From an uncultured Atopobium sp. (lineage in GTDB: Bacteria; Actinomycetota; Coriobacteriia; Coriobacteriales; Atopobiaceae): a DNA stretch of 56,201 nt. Below, in pieces: positions 7,504 to 15,743 of the stretch (position 1 is the first letter of the stretch; every line of letters starts with the position of its first letter). Both the position numbers and the translations under genes were made by a program. The notes beneath the pieces were generated by a model. That model did not search any database. It was given only the letters and a program-made list of their open reading frames with translations, and was not told the DNA's origin. Location of the stretch: contig CALIZS010000015.1 in assembly GCA_938028565.1 (NCBI GenBank), positions 1 to 56,201 of the forward strand, written 5' to 3'.

Positions 7504-7528
7504 GGGTCAGAACAAAACGTTCTGACCC
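7504..7528 (-). terminator. Rho-independent terminator of the AraC-type gene
   Basis: A 10-bp stem (GGGTCAGAAC with GTTCTGACCC) and 5-nt loop are followed by a T-run when read on the minus strand, about 90 bp beyond the end of the regulator gene. Confidence 0.88.
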
Positions 7529-7619
7529 CTTGATTTGCAATAAAACTTGCGACTATCTTTGCCACAAGTAATTGGGTGCGTAATTTCTACATGCAGTAAC
7601 TGGCAATATTAAGTAGCAA

Positions 7620-8429
7620 CTACTTAATGAGGATGTTTCCCTCATAGCTGTCATGAACATCCTGAGGCGTGACGCCCATGTGCTTCTTATATAGTCTGCT
7701 GAAATAGAACGGATCGCTATAGCCAACTGCCTCGGAAGTCTCGCGCACAGAAAGGCCAGATTGAAGCAGCTGTTGAGCATGATCAAGACGTTTTGCAATG
7801 ATGAATGTCATTGGACGAACGCCAAATGTTTGGACAAAATTGTTGGAGAAGCGTTGAGCGCTCATTCCACAACGTTTAGCCAGGCCAGGAATGGTAATCG
7901 GATCTGCAAAGTGGAGCTCAATATACGTGCGAGCCTCAGCCATGCTCTCCTGAACCTTTTGGCTGTTGGTGAGTAGAAACATAGACTTGATGAGCTCGGT
8001 GCCATTGACAATCTGAGCAACACGATTGTCCAGCGATGGGATGGTGTTAAGTTTTTCCAGGTCAAGAACCTTATCAAGAATGCGGTCGAATCCTTGAGGA
8101 TCAAATGCATAGGCATTGAAGATTGGGCTGGTGACATCGCCCTGAATGCCATCATAGTAGATGTTTACATGGTCAAACGAGCGTCCGTAAAGGGTTCGAT
8201 ACGTTACGGTCTGACCTGCAGGAACATGTACAACCGTGGTTCCTTCGCAGACAAATTCATTTCCACCAATAGTAATCTCGGCAGCTCCAAAAACAGGAAT
8301 GATGAAAACAGAATGAGCAAGCGAAAAGGTAACTTGGGAGTCAGCAATCTTCTGTTGGCGGTTGATTGAAAACACACTATACGTCTGCCGCGAATAGGTC
8401 TCTTTTAGCTCCTGCAGATTAGCCTGCAT
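7620..8429 (-). CDS. AraC-family transcriptional regulator
   Basis: A 269-residue regulator. The N-terminal 150 residues form a cupin-like ligand domain (for example VPAGQTVTYRTL). The C-terminal 100 carry two helix-turn-helices: one in IPGLAKRCGMSAQRFSNNFVQ, and one in VRETSEAVGYSDPFYFSRLY, whose end with GVTP is the family hallmark. It is convergent with the kdgT genes and is the natural candidate to control them, sensing a sugar acid (inference). The start at 8429 is preceded by only a moderate ribosome site (GAGGAG region on the minus strand). Confidence 0.9.
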   Translation of the reverse strand: MQANLQELKETYSRQTYSVFSINRQQKIADSQVTFSLAHSVFIIPVFGAAEITIGGNEFVCEGTTVVHVPAGQTVTYRTLYGRSFDHVNIYYDGIQGDVTSPIFNAYAFDPQGFDRILDKVLDLEKLNTIPSLDNRVAQIVNGTELIKSMFLLTNSQKVQESMAEARTYIELHFADPITIPGLAKRCGMSAQRFSNNFVQTFGVRPMTFIIAKRLDHAQQLLQSGLSVRETSEAVGYSDPFYFSRLYKKHMGVTPQDVHDSYEGNILIK

Positions 8430-8890
8430 AGAATCTCCTCATTTCACAAGCGCTCAATTGCGCCGAATATTAAAAATAACATGGAGAGTATTTTAGCCAG
8501 CAGAACCGCGATTGCAACCCCAAAATCAAATAAAATGCCATTTCAGGGGTTAATTTTTGATTAACGAGAAAGACAATTGCCTACGTAACTTTTGTAGAAT
8601 GATTTTAAAAAGAACAATTTATGAATAAATTTTATCCATTCAAATTAAAGATTTTACATTTTGATAGTTCGCTTTAACCTGCCGATAAATAGCGTTTTTT
8701 GATACCATGAATTAGTTATGCACAAATGGTTTCTTCAGGTTAACTTTAGATACTGCAAACTTCATTGAGATGTCGTAGCTTTCTTTTAGTTTGCCATGAA
8801 TTCCATTGGTTTTTGCAGGTTTTAGGTTTTGCAGGTTTTAGGTTTAGGTTTTATTGGCTTCTGTAGAGGTTTCTCGTAGAAGGTTTGTAT
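8430..8890. other. AT-rich intergenic region with a short tandem repeat
   Basis: This stretch of about 460 bp separates the divergent AraC-type gene and the YidC-TagF operon and should hold both promoters, but no clear pair could be fixed by eye. A 16-bp unit, TTTTGCAGGTTTTAGG, is tandemly repeated at 8811-8826 and 8827-8842, with a partial third copy to 8848. Two near matches to the CGAGAAACCC motif lie at about 8563 and 8868. No gene is seen. Confidence 0.5.
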
Positions 8891-10909
8891 ATGGAGCAGC
8901 TTGCACACGTTTTTTCACTTATCGTTCAGCCCGCATACGACTTGACCGGCAGTTGGTGGGCGGCAATCTTTCTTTTTACTCTTGCAACTAAAATCATCCT
9001 GATGCCTCTGGCACTTTGGACGCAACAAAACTCTATTGTTATGGTGCGCCTTATGCCCGAGACCTTCCGTTTGAAGACTCGTTACTTCGGCGACAGGGAG
9101 ACCATCGAGGAGCGCTCCAACGAGCTCAACAAAAAGGCAGGTTATCACCCACTATTGAGCCTTATTCCTCTGGCAATCCAGGTAGTCATCTTGTTCGGCC
9201 TGGTTGACGTTATCCATGGCATTACCGATTCCGGCGCTCCTGGCACCGAGTTTCTGGGCATGACCCCAATCATCGACGGTGGTATCACCTGGATCATGCC
9301 ACTGGCAGCAGCTTTGTCCTCGGTTGCTCTTGGCCTTGCTTCCAATAAGCTGAATCCACTTCAGCGCGAGCAGTCTCGTGCTGAGAAGAACACCACAAAC
9401 GGTCTTTCTATCGCAATGTCACTGGTACTTGCAGTCTACGTTGTCTGTGGCATGGCGTTCTACTGGGTCTGCTCAAACCTTCTCTCAATCCTGGTCCAAA
9501 TTGTCTGCAATATCATCATTGACCCTCGTAAACAGGTTAATTACGACGAGCTCAATGCTGCTCGTGACGAGTTCGAGGCAATGGACGCAGCAACCAAGTC
9601 CACTCACAAGTGGTTCCAGCGCGATCCTCATGCCGCTCGCGAAAAAGAGGACTACAAGCACTTCTTTGACACCATCGGCAAGCACCTGGTCTTCTATTCC
9701 GAATCAAGCGGCTTCTACAAGTACTTCCAGGGCGCCATCGAGTGGCTGCTGGCAAACTCTGACATTCGTATTCACTACGTCACCTCTGACCCTAACGACC
9801 AGGTCTTTGAACTGGCAAAACAGCAGCCTCGCCTGATTCCGTATTACTTGGGTCAGCGTCGCCTTATCACGCTTTTCATGAAGCTAGACGCTGATGTTGT
9901 GGTAACTTCCCTCGGCGACCTGGAGAGCTCCTACATGAAGCGCTCCTACGTGCGCAAAGATGCTGAGTATATGTACATGTGCCACCACATGACCTCCATG
10001 ACGGTCACCTCAACGCGCAACGAGTACACCTACTACGATGACGTTCTCTGCGTTGGTCCTCACCAGCAGCACGATCTTGAGCTGGTCGAGAAGTACTACG
10101 GTACGCCATCCAAGAGAAAGCCAGCTATTGGCTACGATCTTCTCGACAGGTCAATCAAGAACTACCAGAAGCAGAATCTGGGTCAGCGCAAACCTGGCGA
10201 GAAACCCCTGTTGCTGATTGGTCCTTCGTGGCAGTACGACAACTTGATGGACAGCTGCCTTGACGGCCTGCTTGAGCAGCTCATGGGCCGCGGCTGGCGA
10301 ATTGTGGTCCGCCCACACCCAGAGTATTTGAAGCGCTATCCTGCCCGTATGGAGGAGATTCTTGCTCGCTACGCTGACGCGGACCCAGAGGAGCTCTCCT
10401 TTGAGACCGACTTCAGCTCCAATACTTCGGTTCTCTCGGCTGACCTGCTGTTTACTGACTGGTCGAGTGTTGCTGAGGAGTTCTCGTTTACCACGCTCAA
10501 GCCGTCGGTCTTCATTGACACCGCAATGAAGGAGAACAACCCTGACTGGAGCAAGATTCATTCGGATCCATGTGACATTACGCTCAGAAACGAGATTGGC
10601 CGCAGCTTTGATCCTAAGGACCTCTCGGGCCTGGGCGACGCGGTTGCGCAGATGCTTGAGGAGACCGATAGCTGGTCGCACAAGATTGAAGAGATTCGTA
10701 ACAATATGATCTTCAACCTCGGTCATGGTGGAGAAGCCGCAGGTAAGTTCATCCTTGAGCGCGTTTTAGCGCACCAGGAGGGAACCGCGGACGCTGACGT
10801 CGAGAAGACCGACGACGCAGCAACCGACGTCGACACTACTACAACCGAGGGTGACGTCGACGTTGTCGACGACGGCAACGCCGAGAAGGACAGTGATCTC
10901 CGTGCGTAA
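8891..10909 (+). CDS. YidC-like insertase domain fused to a TagF/TagB-like glycerophosphotransferase
   Basis: A 672-residue fusion. Residues about 1-230 resemble YidC/Oxa1: a membrane segment reading ATKIILMPLALW (Lys where the insertase usually has Arg), a charged coiled cytoplasmic hairpin, then GYHPLLSLIPLAIQ and three further helices. Residues about 260-610 resemble CDP-glycerol glycerophosphotransferases, with VRPHPEY and LLFTDWSSVAEEF near the C-terminal nucleotide site. The last 45 residues are an acidic Asp/Thr-rich tail. It probably builds a phosphodiester-linked surface polymer at the membrane. ATG 8891 has AGAAGG 7 nt upstream. It overlaps the LtaS-like sulfatase gene, so the two products likely act together. 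The fusion is unusual. Confidence 0.82.
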   Translation: MEQLAHVFSLIVQPAYDLTGSWWAAIFLFTLATKIILMPLALWTQQNSIVMVRLMPETFRLKTRYFGDRETIEERSNELNKKAGYHPLLSLIPLAIQVVILFGLVDVIHGITDSGAPGTEFLGMTPIIDGGITWIMPLAAALSSVALGLASNKLNPLQREQSRAEKNTTNGLSIAMSLVLAVYVVCGMAFYWVCSNLLSILVQIVCNIIIDPRKQVNYDELNAARDEFEAMDAATKSTHKWFQRDPHAAREKEDYKHFFDTIGKHLVFYSESSGFYKYFQGAIEWLLANSDIRIHYVTSDPNDQVFELAKQQPRLIPYYLGQRRLITLFMKLDADVVVTSLGDLESSYMKRSYVRKDAEYMYMCHHMTSMTVTSTRNEYTYYDDVLCVGPHQQHDLELVEKYYGTPSKRKPAIGYDLLDRSIKNYQKQNLGQRKPGEKPLLLIGPSWQYDNLMDSCLDGLLEQLMGRGWRIVVRPHPEYLKRYPARMEEILARYADADPEELSFETDFSSNTSVLSADLLFTDWSSVAEEFSFTTLKPSVFIDTAMKENNPDWSKIHSDPCDITLRNEIGRSFDPKDLSGLGDAVAQMLEETDSWSHKIEEIRNNMIFNLGHGGEAAGKFILERVLAHQEGTADADVEKTDDAATDVDTTTTEGDVDVVDDGNAEKDSDLRA

Positions 10910-13055
10910 AACGGTCACTTCATCCGTGAAAGTACCAGTCAGCGCCGCCGTTCGCAAGACGCGTGTACTCTTTGTGCACGCTGCACTGTATGTTGCAGCG
11001 TTAACAGTTATTTGGTGGGCACTTCTACCAGCAACAGCTCAGGCTTACGTTGACCCGTCAGTTATGACCTACACCATCCAGGCACTGGCAGCAGTTGTAG
11101 TTGCACTCTCTGCAGTGCTTGGCGTTGCGTTTAGGCGTTCTCGTAAGGTGCTCTTCCGTCTGCTTAAGATTGATGAGAACGCCAATAAGATTGTCGAAGG
11201 CAAAGTTCACAAGGTTGACACCAAAGGTGCTGAAGCTGCAAACGCTCAGATGAAAGAAATCCTTGCAGCAGAGGCTATCCGTCTTAAAGAGCGCAAAGAG
11301 GGTACTCTCAAGCCTAAGGGTCGCATTGGTGTAGCATTTCTTGTTTCTTTCTTTACTGTCTTTACCATCTTGGTCGTAGCCCCACTTGAGTTGGTAGCCA
11401 GCAATGCGCGAGACCTTTCTTTCAACCTCAATGATGTTGCAGGTCCCGTTATTATTGCAGGCCTTATCATTACGATCATTCTTACAGTGTTTCTATCACT
11501 CCTGCGTAAGCGCATGTTTAACGTTGCCATTGCGTTTGTGGGGGCCATCGGTGTGGCATCGTACGTTCAGGCAGTATTCTTGAATGGTGGTATGCCGCTT
11601 GCTGATGGACATGCAGTTATCTGGTCAGACTTCACAACCCAAATGATTGTCTCTGGCCTCATCTGGCTCGCAATCATTGCAGCTGCAGTGACCTTCTCGC
11701 TCCTAAAAGCACGTCAGCTTAGAACAGGCCTTTTGGTAACCGCAACAGCGCTTATCATTGTCCAGGCAGTTGGCGTTGCAAGTCTGTGGGGTCCTGCAAT
11801 CGCAGCGTCGATAGATGCTCATGCCGAACACCAGCAGGTTATCGCAACGCGCGAGGGCCTCTACAGCGTTTCCTCCAAGAAGAACGTCGTGGTGTTTGTC
11901 CTGGACACTACCGATACTGCCTTTGTCAAGAAGCTCTACGATGAGCATCCAGAGACATTTGCGCCTCTTACCGGCTTTACCTGGTACAGAAATTCCGTCG
12001 GTTCCATGATTCCAACGCGCTACGGTGTTCCATCGTTGCTCTTTGGTTCTCGTCCTCAGCCTGGCGAGAATTTCAACGATTTTGTCTACAACTGGGCACA
12101 AAGTGATCAGTACCTCAAGGATATTCAGAATGCTGGATATCAGGCAGGTTTGTATACGGACCAGTTGAACTACTCTCACTACAGAGATACCGCACAGAAG
12201 TATTCCATTAACTACCACGAGCCTCGTGGCCGTGGCATAGATAACCAGCTGGACGTGCTAGGTGCACTGCGCATTCTCTATAAGACGGCTTTCTGCAGAG
12301 ATATGCCTTGGGTGTTTAAGCCTCGATTCTGGTATTATACCGAGGATCTTAATATGCGCATGCGCAAGTCAGTCAACATGGACGAAGTTGATCTCTCTTC
12401 ACAGCCATACACAGAGGATGACCTCAAGTATTACCAGGAGCTTCAACACTACGGACTCTCGATTGACAATACTGGTCAGAACGGTTCATTCCGTTTCATT
12501 CATCTGTTTGGCTCGCATCCACCTTACACGCTTGATCGCAACGTTGAGCGCACTGAAGATCCAAGCAAGCAAAACGTTGACGAGCAAACCATCGCGGCTT
12601 ACAGAATTGTTGAAGCCTACATCGCTGAGCTCAAGCGTTTGGGAGTGTATGAGAATACGTCTTTCATCATTACCGCTGACCATGGTGATTGGTACTTGAC
12701 GGGTGGCGATATTCAGACACCTTCTGCTCCAGTCATTATGTACAAACCAGCTGGTCAGACCGCTGAAGAAGCGGCTCAGCCTATGCAGATTTCTGACGCG
12801 CCTGTCTGGCACTACGACATCTTGGCGCAGACGCTTAAGGATATGGGTGTTGATCAGCAGACACTGTCCAATTACACCACACCGCTTGACGAGTCCTATG
12901 AGGGTGAGAATCGTCTTCGTTACTATATCGAGACCATTTCAAATGGCAAGCAAGACATCTTTGTCAGGGAGTTTGTCATTAACGGTGACGCCAACGACAT
13001 GAAGAATTGGAGCCTTACGGGTAACGAATGGCCTGTTGAACCATGGCATGACTAA
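10902..13055 (+). CDS. Membrane-anchored sulfatase / LtaS-like phosphoglycerol transferase
   Basis: About 717 residues. The N-terminal half has a signal/anchor ending in AQAYVDPSVM, a second helix, a Lys-rich cytoplasmic stretch and four to five more helices. The C-terminal 380 residues form an alkaline-phosphatase-like sulfatase domain starting NVVVFVLDTTDTAF (Asp metal ligand, likely Thr nucleophile), with HLFGSHPPYT and the metal motif ITADHGD. LtaS/MdoB-type enzymes move glycerol phosphate onto surface polymers outside the membrane, which matches the upstream gene. The start is uncertain: GTG 10902 (AGAAGGA 11 nt upstream, overlapping the previous stop) is preferred; GTG 10893 is possible. 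Confidence 0.85.
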   Translation: MRKTVTSSVKVPVSAAVRKTRVLFVHAALYVAALTVIWWALLPATAQAYVDPSVMTYTIQALAAVVVALSAVLGVAFRRSRKVLFRLLKIDENANKIVEGKVHKVDTKGAEAANAQMKEILAAEAIRLKERKEGTLKPKGRIGVAFLVSFFTVFTILVVAPLELVASNARDLSFNLNDVAGPVIIAGLIITIILTVFLSLLRKRMFNVAIAFVGAIGVASYVQAVFLNGGMPLADGHAVIWSDFTTQMIVSGLIWLAIIAAAVTFSLLKARQLRTGLLVTATALIIVQAVGVASLWGPAIAASIDAHAEHQQVIATREGLYSVSSKKNVVVFVLDTTDTAFVKKLYDEHPETFAPLTGFTWYRNSVGSMIPTRYGVPSLLFGSRPQPGENFNDFVYNWAQSDQYLKDIQNAGYQAGLYTDQLNYSHYRDTAQKYSINYHEPRGRGIDNQLDVLGALRILYKTAFCRDMPWVFKPRFWYYTEDLNMRMRKSVNMDEVDLSSQPYTEDDLKYYQELQHYGLSIDNTGQNGSFRFIHLFGSHPPYTLDRNVERTEDPSKQNVDEQTIAAYRIVEAYIAELKRLGVYENTSFIITADHGDWYLTGGDIQTPSAPVIMYKPAGQTAEEAAQPMQISDAPVWHYDILAQTLKDMGVDQQTLSNYTTPLDESYEGENRLRYYIETISNGKQDIFVREFVINGDANDMKNWSLTGNEWPVEPWHD

Positions 13056-13076
13056 GCTGGGTGCTTTGGCTGCGTG

Positions 13077-13718
13077 ATGACTATGAACAAGAAACATAAA
13101 TGGCTGCCTCTAAAGATTATCTCTATAGTTCTGTTTCTTATGGCCACTGTCTTCCTCTTGTGGAATGCATTTGCTACGCCCTACCCATGGGCAATTGACT
13201 CACTTCAGCAAAAAGCGGTAGAGCGGGCCACACAAGAAGCTATCAATACCGCCAGGCAAGAAGGAGACGGCGGAAAGCCTTACCTCAAAGACATCGACTA
13301 TATGAAGCTCACGCTTGGCAGTTGCTATATAGGAGTAAAACCAGAAACCCGGAACAACCTTATTTGGGAGATTCGATATAGAGATAAACCTGTGGGATAT
13401 GTCATGCAAGAGCTCGGAACTTTAAGGTTCTCCGCTCTTGCCGGCAATTACGAGTCCTTCAAACTCGTGGATTTGGAGGAAATTTCTCTTGACGACTACA
13501 AGGAAGTAAGAGACGGCTCTGTAGAACTTGGACCTTTTGAATGGAAACTTCCCTTCGGTTGGGTAACGGTTGATGGACACAAAGCGTACCGACAAATCAA
13601 CGGCTACCTTTTTTCACATGGGCTAGCAATAGTTGATGACTACTATTATGAGTTCGATGAGAATGGATATCTCATAAAAGCGATAGGTCCGGCACTGGAT
13701 TCAGAAACCGAAAATTAA
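13077..13718 (+). CDS. Membrane-anchored protein of unknown function
   Basis: A 213-residue protein with a single N-terminal helix (about residues 11-32) and an extracytoplasmic domain. It has no recognised family. The segment REGDGGKPYLKDIDY-like near residue 65 and a C-terminal YYYEFDENGYLIKAIGP both recur in the decayed copy just downstream, so the gene belongs to a local duplicated family. It follows the sulfatase gene by 20 bp and probably shares its transcript, suggesting a role in the same surface-polymer process. An ATG two codons later is an alternative start. Confidence 0.7.
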   Translation: MTMNKKHKWLPLKIISIVLFLMATVFLLWNAFATPYPWAIDSLQQKAVERATQEAINTARQEGDGGKPYLKDIDYMKLTLGSCYIGVKPETRNNLIWEIRYRDKPVGYVMQELGTLRFSALAGNYESFKLVDLEEISLDDYKEVRDGSVELGPFEWKLPFGWVTVDGHKAYRQINGYLFSHGLAIVDDYYYEFDENGYLIKAIGPALDSETEN

Positions 13719-13720
13719 GT

Positions 13721-14022
13721 GATCCCGCAACAGTTCTATATGTTGTTTACGATCATTCCGGAAATGTAACTGAACTCGCCGAAAAAAGAAGGAGGCCATC
13801 AATACTGCCCGTCAGGAAGGAGATGCGGGAAAGCCATACCTGAAAGACATCGACTATACAGAACTTACCCTTGGTGGTTGTTATGTAGGGACGAATTTTA
13901 ATACATAAATTCCGTATGGAAAAATAATGCCAATTGCCAGTCAAGCTTGCGTGTTTGATGACAGCGGATATCTTGTAAGAGAAGGGCCGTTGGAGGATTC
14001 TCCATCAGTTTCGGATACGTAA
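13721..14022 (+). pseudogene. Decayed paralogue(s) of the upstream anchored protein
   Basis: The frame from 13721 reads YVVYDHSGNVTE, resembling the C-terminal end of the upstream protein. It then runs directly into AINTARQEGDAGKPYLKDID, almost identical to an internal stretch of that protein (residues about 54-73), and stops at 13908 or so. Further on (about 13953-14022) VFDDSGYLVREGPLEDS matches its C-terminus. There is no start codon with a ribosome site. The order C-terminus, middle, C-terminus shows a tandem duplication followed by internal deletions. It is best read as the remains of one or two extra gene copies. Confidence 0.75.
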
Positions 14023-14071
14023 CGTAGGATCCGGATACCTGCGGGTATCTGTGTGGGTTGCGTCAATTGAG

Positions 14072-14902
14072 TTACATAAACGCAATAGTATGCGGACTCA
14101 TATAAAGCGAGCAAGAAGAAATCTGTAGTGCAGGAAGCTCAGGTAAACCTGCAAGGTTGCATCCTGACCCCACATACGCAACAAGAATCAATACAAGGCC
14201 AATTGCGATAAAAATACCACCGAACAGCGAGAGCAGTCTTTTCGAATGTCCTTCTGACCATGACGTTGTATTTGTTCGCTCCGTGGAGGCTGTGGTCTTC
14301 TCGGCAGGAACTTGTGCAAAGAAATGAGCAATCCACTTTGCATAGTCTCGTGCGCCTTGCACGAGAGAATGCATTATGCGAGCTACTATCGGTATTACCA
14401 GTATGGAAACACCTCCTATGAGCAGAAACACACCGGCAGAAAGCGCGCCGGAAAGGAACATGTCGTGCAGAAATCCCACTACAAGTGCCGGGATGCTCAT
14501 TACTCCGCAGAAAAGACCACAGGCAACTGCAAAGCATAATGAAATAACAAGTGCCCAAATTACAAAATAAATGCTCAATGCCGTAAGTGCGAGGGCAAAC
14601 GTAAGGGGTATCCAGACAATAGCGCCTATGACGAGAAGTGCGATAGTTATGGACATAAGTACCGAATCAGAGCGGATACGCTGAGTTGCGCGTAGAAACG
14701 CAGGCATACTCTCCAGTGCTGATTGAACCGCATCATCAATGCTTCCCATGGCTGCTACGGCTTTTTCCTCGGACATACCGTCTTCCATACGGTCGTGTAT
14801 TGCCTCGTCGTAATAGGCAAGAGCATCATCAATGCTGTTTTTGGGAACATGCTTTTTCTTAAGGTTTGCGCGAAGTTCGGCAAGAAACTCATCCTTTTTC
14901 AT
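14072..14902 (-). CDS. HAAS/DUF1700-domain membrane protein
   Basis: A 276-residue protein. The first 75 residues match the HAAS (DUF1700) signalling domain: MKKDEFLAELRANL, then ALAYYDEAIHDRMEDGMSEE and AVAAMGSIDD. Four to five membrane helices follow (about 80-190) plus a C-terminal one (about 235-255). Such proteins are typically encoded after a PadR regulator and are thought to be regulated membrane or antisigma-like partners. Its start overlaps the PadR gene (14899) by 4 nt, the usual coupled arrangement, and both are read from the promoter near 15240. Confidence 0.85.
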   Translation of the reverse strand: MKKDEFLAELRANLKKKHVPKNSIDDALAYYDEAIHDRMEDGMSEEKAVAAMGSIDDAVQSALESMPAFLRATQRIRSDSVLMSITIALLVIGAIVWIPLTFALALTALSIYFVIWALVISLCFAVACGLFCGVMSIPALVVGFLHDMFLSGALSAGVFLLIGGVSILVIPIVARIMHSLVQGARDYAKWIAHFFAQVPAEKTTASTERTNTTSWSEGHSKRLLSLFGGIFIAIGLVLILVAYVGSGCNLAGLPELPALQISSCSLYMSPHTIAFM

Positions 14903-15213
14903 GACGATGCTCCTTCTTTAATGTAGGAGAGAATGTCTGTAATGGAGGCCTCATCAGCGATAAATCGTGAGAGCTCTAAGTGTCCCGCGTCAGTAATCAA
15001 ATAATATTTGCGGAGACGACCGTTGTGCTCACGTGTGTATTCGGAAAGGAAATGTTGCTTAGCAAGACGTTTCAAAATGGGATAGAGCGTTGACTCGGAG
15101 AGCTCAAGCGATGCAGGGGCATCCCGGATGATTTGATACCCGTAGGAATCTTTGCGGGCTATGGCTGCGAGGACGCAGATATCAAGAAATCCACGCTTCA
15201 GCTGTGCATCCAC
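14899..15213 (-). CDS. PadR-family transcriptional regulator
   Basis: A 104-residue winged-helix protein. The N-terminus MDAQLKRGFLDICVLAAIARKDSYG, the SESTLYPILKRL recognition helix and the wing GRLRKYYLIT are all typical of PadR. GTG 15213 is preceded by GAAGGAGA with 7-nt spacing. It probably represses its own operon by binding the palindromes at 15231-15286 and releases them on ligand binding or membrane signals. Confidence 0.92.
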   Translation of the reverse strand: MDAQLKRGFLDICVLAAIARKDSYGYQIIRDAPASLELSESTLYPILKRLAKQHFLSEYTREHNGRLRKYYLITDAGHLELSRFIADEASITDILSYIKEGASS

Positions 15214-15230
15214 AATACGTCTCCTTCAAT

Positions 15231-15286
15231 ATACTATGTGATACATAGTATATATTACTCAGGCATACTATGCAATACACAGTATG
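15231..15286 (-). promoter_or_regulatory. PadR promoter with two tandem operators
   Basis: On the minus strand, TTGCAT (15270-15275) and TATACT (15247-15252) are 17 bp apart. The -10 is covered by a perfect palindrome of arms ATACTATGT and ACATAGTAT around GAT (15231-15251). The -35 is covered by a second, imperfect one (15264-15286, arms CATACTATG and CACAGTATG). Their centres are 34 bp apart. Autorepression by the PadR protein is the simple reading. Confidence 0.75.
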
Positions 15287-15743
15287 AAAAAATACAGTAT
15301 GAACTTGCCATCTTTGTAGGTGTTGTAATATTTCTATAGCGCTATGTGTGTGAAAATAGTATGTATGAAAGACGGTCCGGTGGCGGACAAAGGAGACATG
15401 AGTTGAACTTCCGTGAAGACGATGCCGATACACAGAACAACACCGACGTGCAAAAAAGCAATGGACTCGCTTGATCACGATTTGCTGACAGGCGAGACGC
15501 TGGACGTTGGAGATAAAGTTACGCGTCGGCTCTCACAGGAGCAAGCCACCCTGCCTCATCCCGCTGCAAAATCGTCAGGCCCCATACAGAGCAAGCAAGA
15601 AATCGCAGCAGAAGCGGTTAAGAAAATGAACTGCCTCCCATTTCTTATGTCCAAGAAATGGGAGGCAGTTCACATGCGGGTGGTTTTTTTGGTGACTAGT
15701 TATAGGAGCGGCTCTGTGAAGAGATCTTGCCTGCGACCTGGGA
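15287..15743 (+). other. Region without a firm gene; possible short ORFs
   Basis: Between the PadR promoter and the next minus-strand gene no convincing gene is seen. A 23-codon ORF from TTG 15403 to 15474 has a good AAAGGAG 7 nt upstream. A second frame from ATG 15461 continues about 55 codons to the hairpin repeat at 15627. The two could be pieces of one small gene broken by a frameshift. Neither resembles a known family. Confidence 0.35.
15627..15672. repeat. 46-bp perfect hairpin repeat, copy 2 (loop inverted)
   Basis: The arms are identical to those at 95-140, but the loop is ATGTCC instead of GGACAT. The flanks agree in the same orientation (AT before, CACAT after). A T-run follows at 15684-15690, so it may also end transcripts. 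It lies downstream of the unknown gene ending at 15744 on the other strand. Confidence 0.8.
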
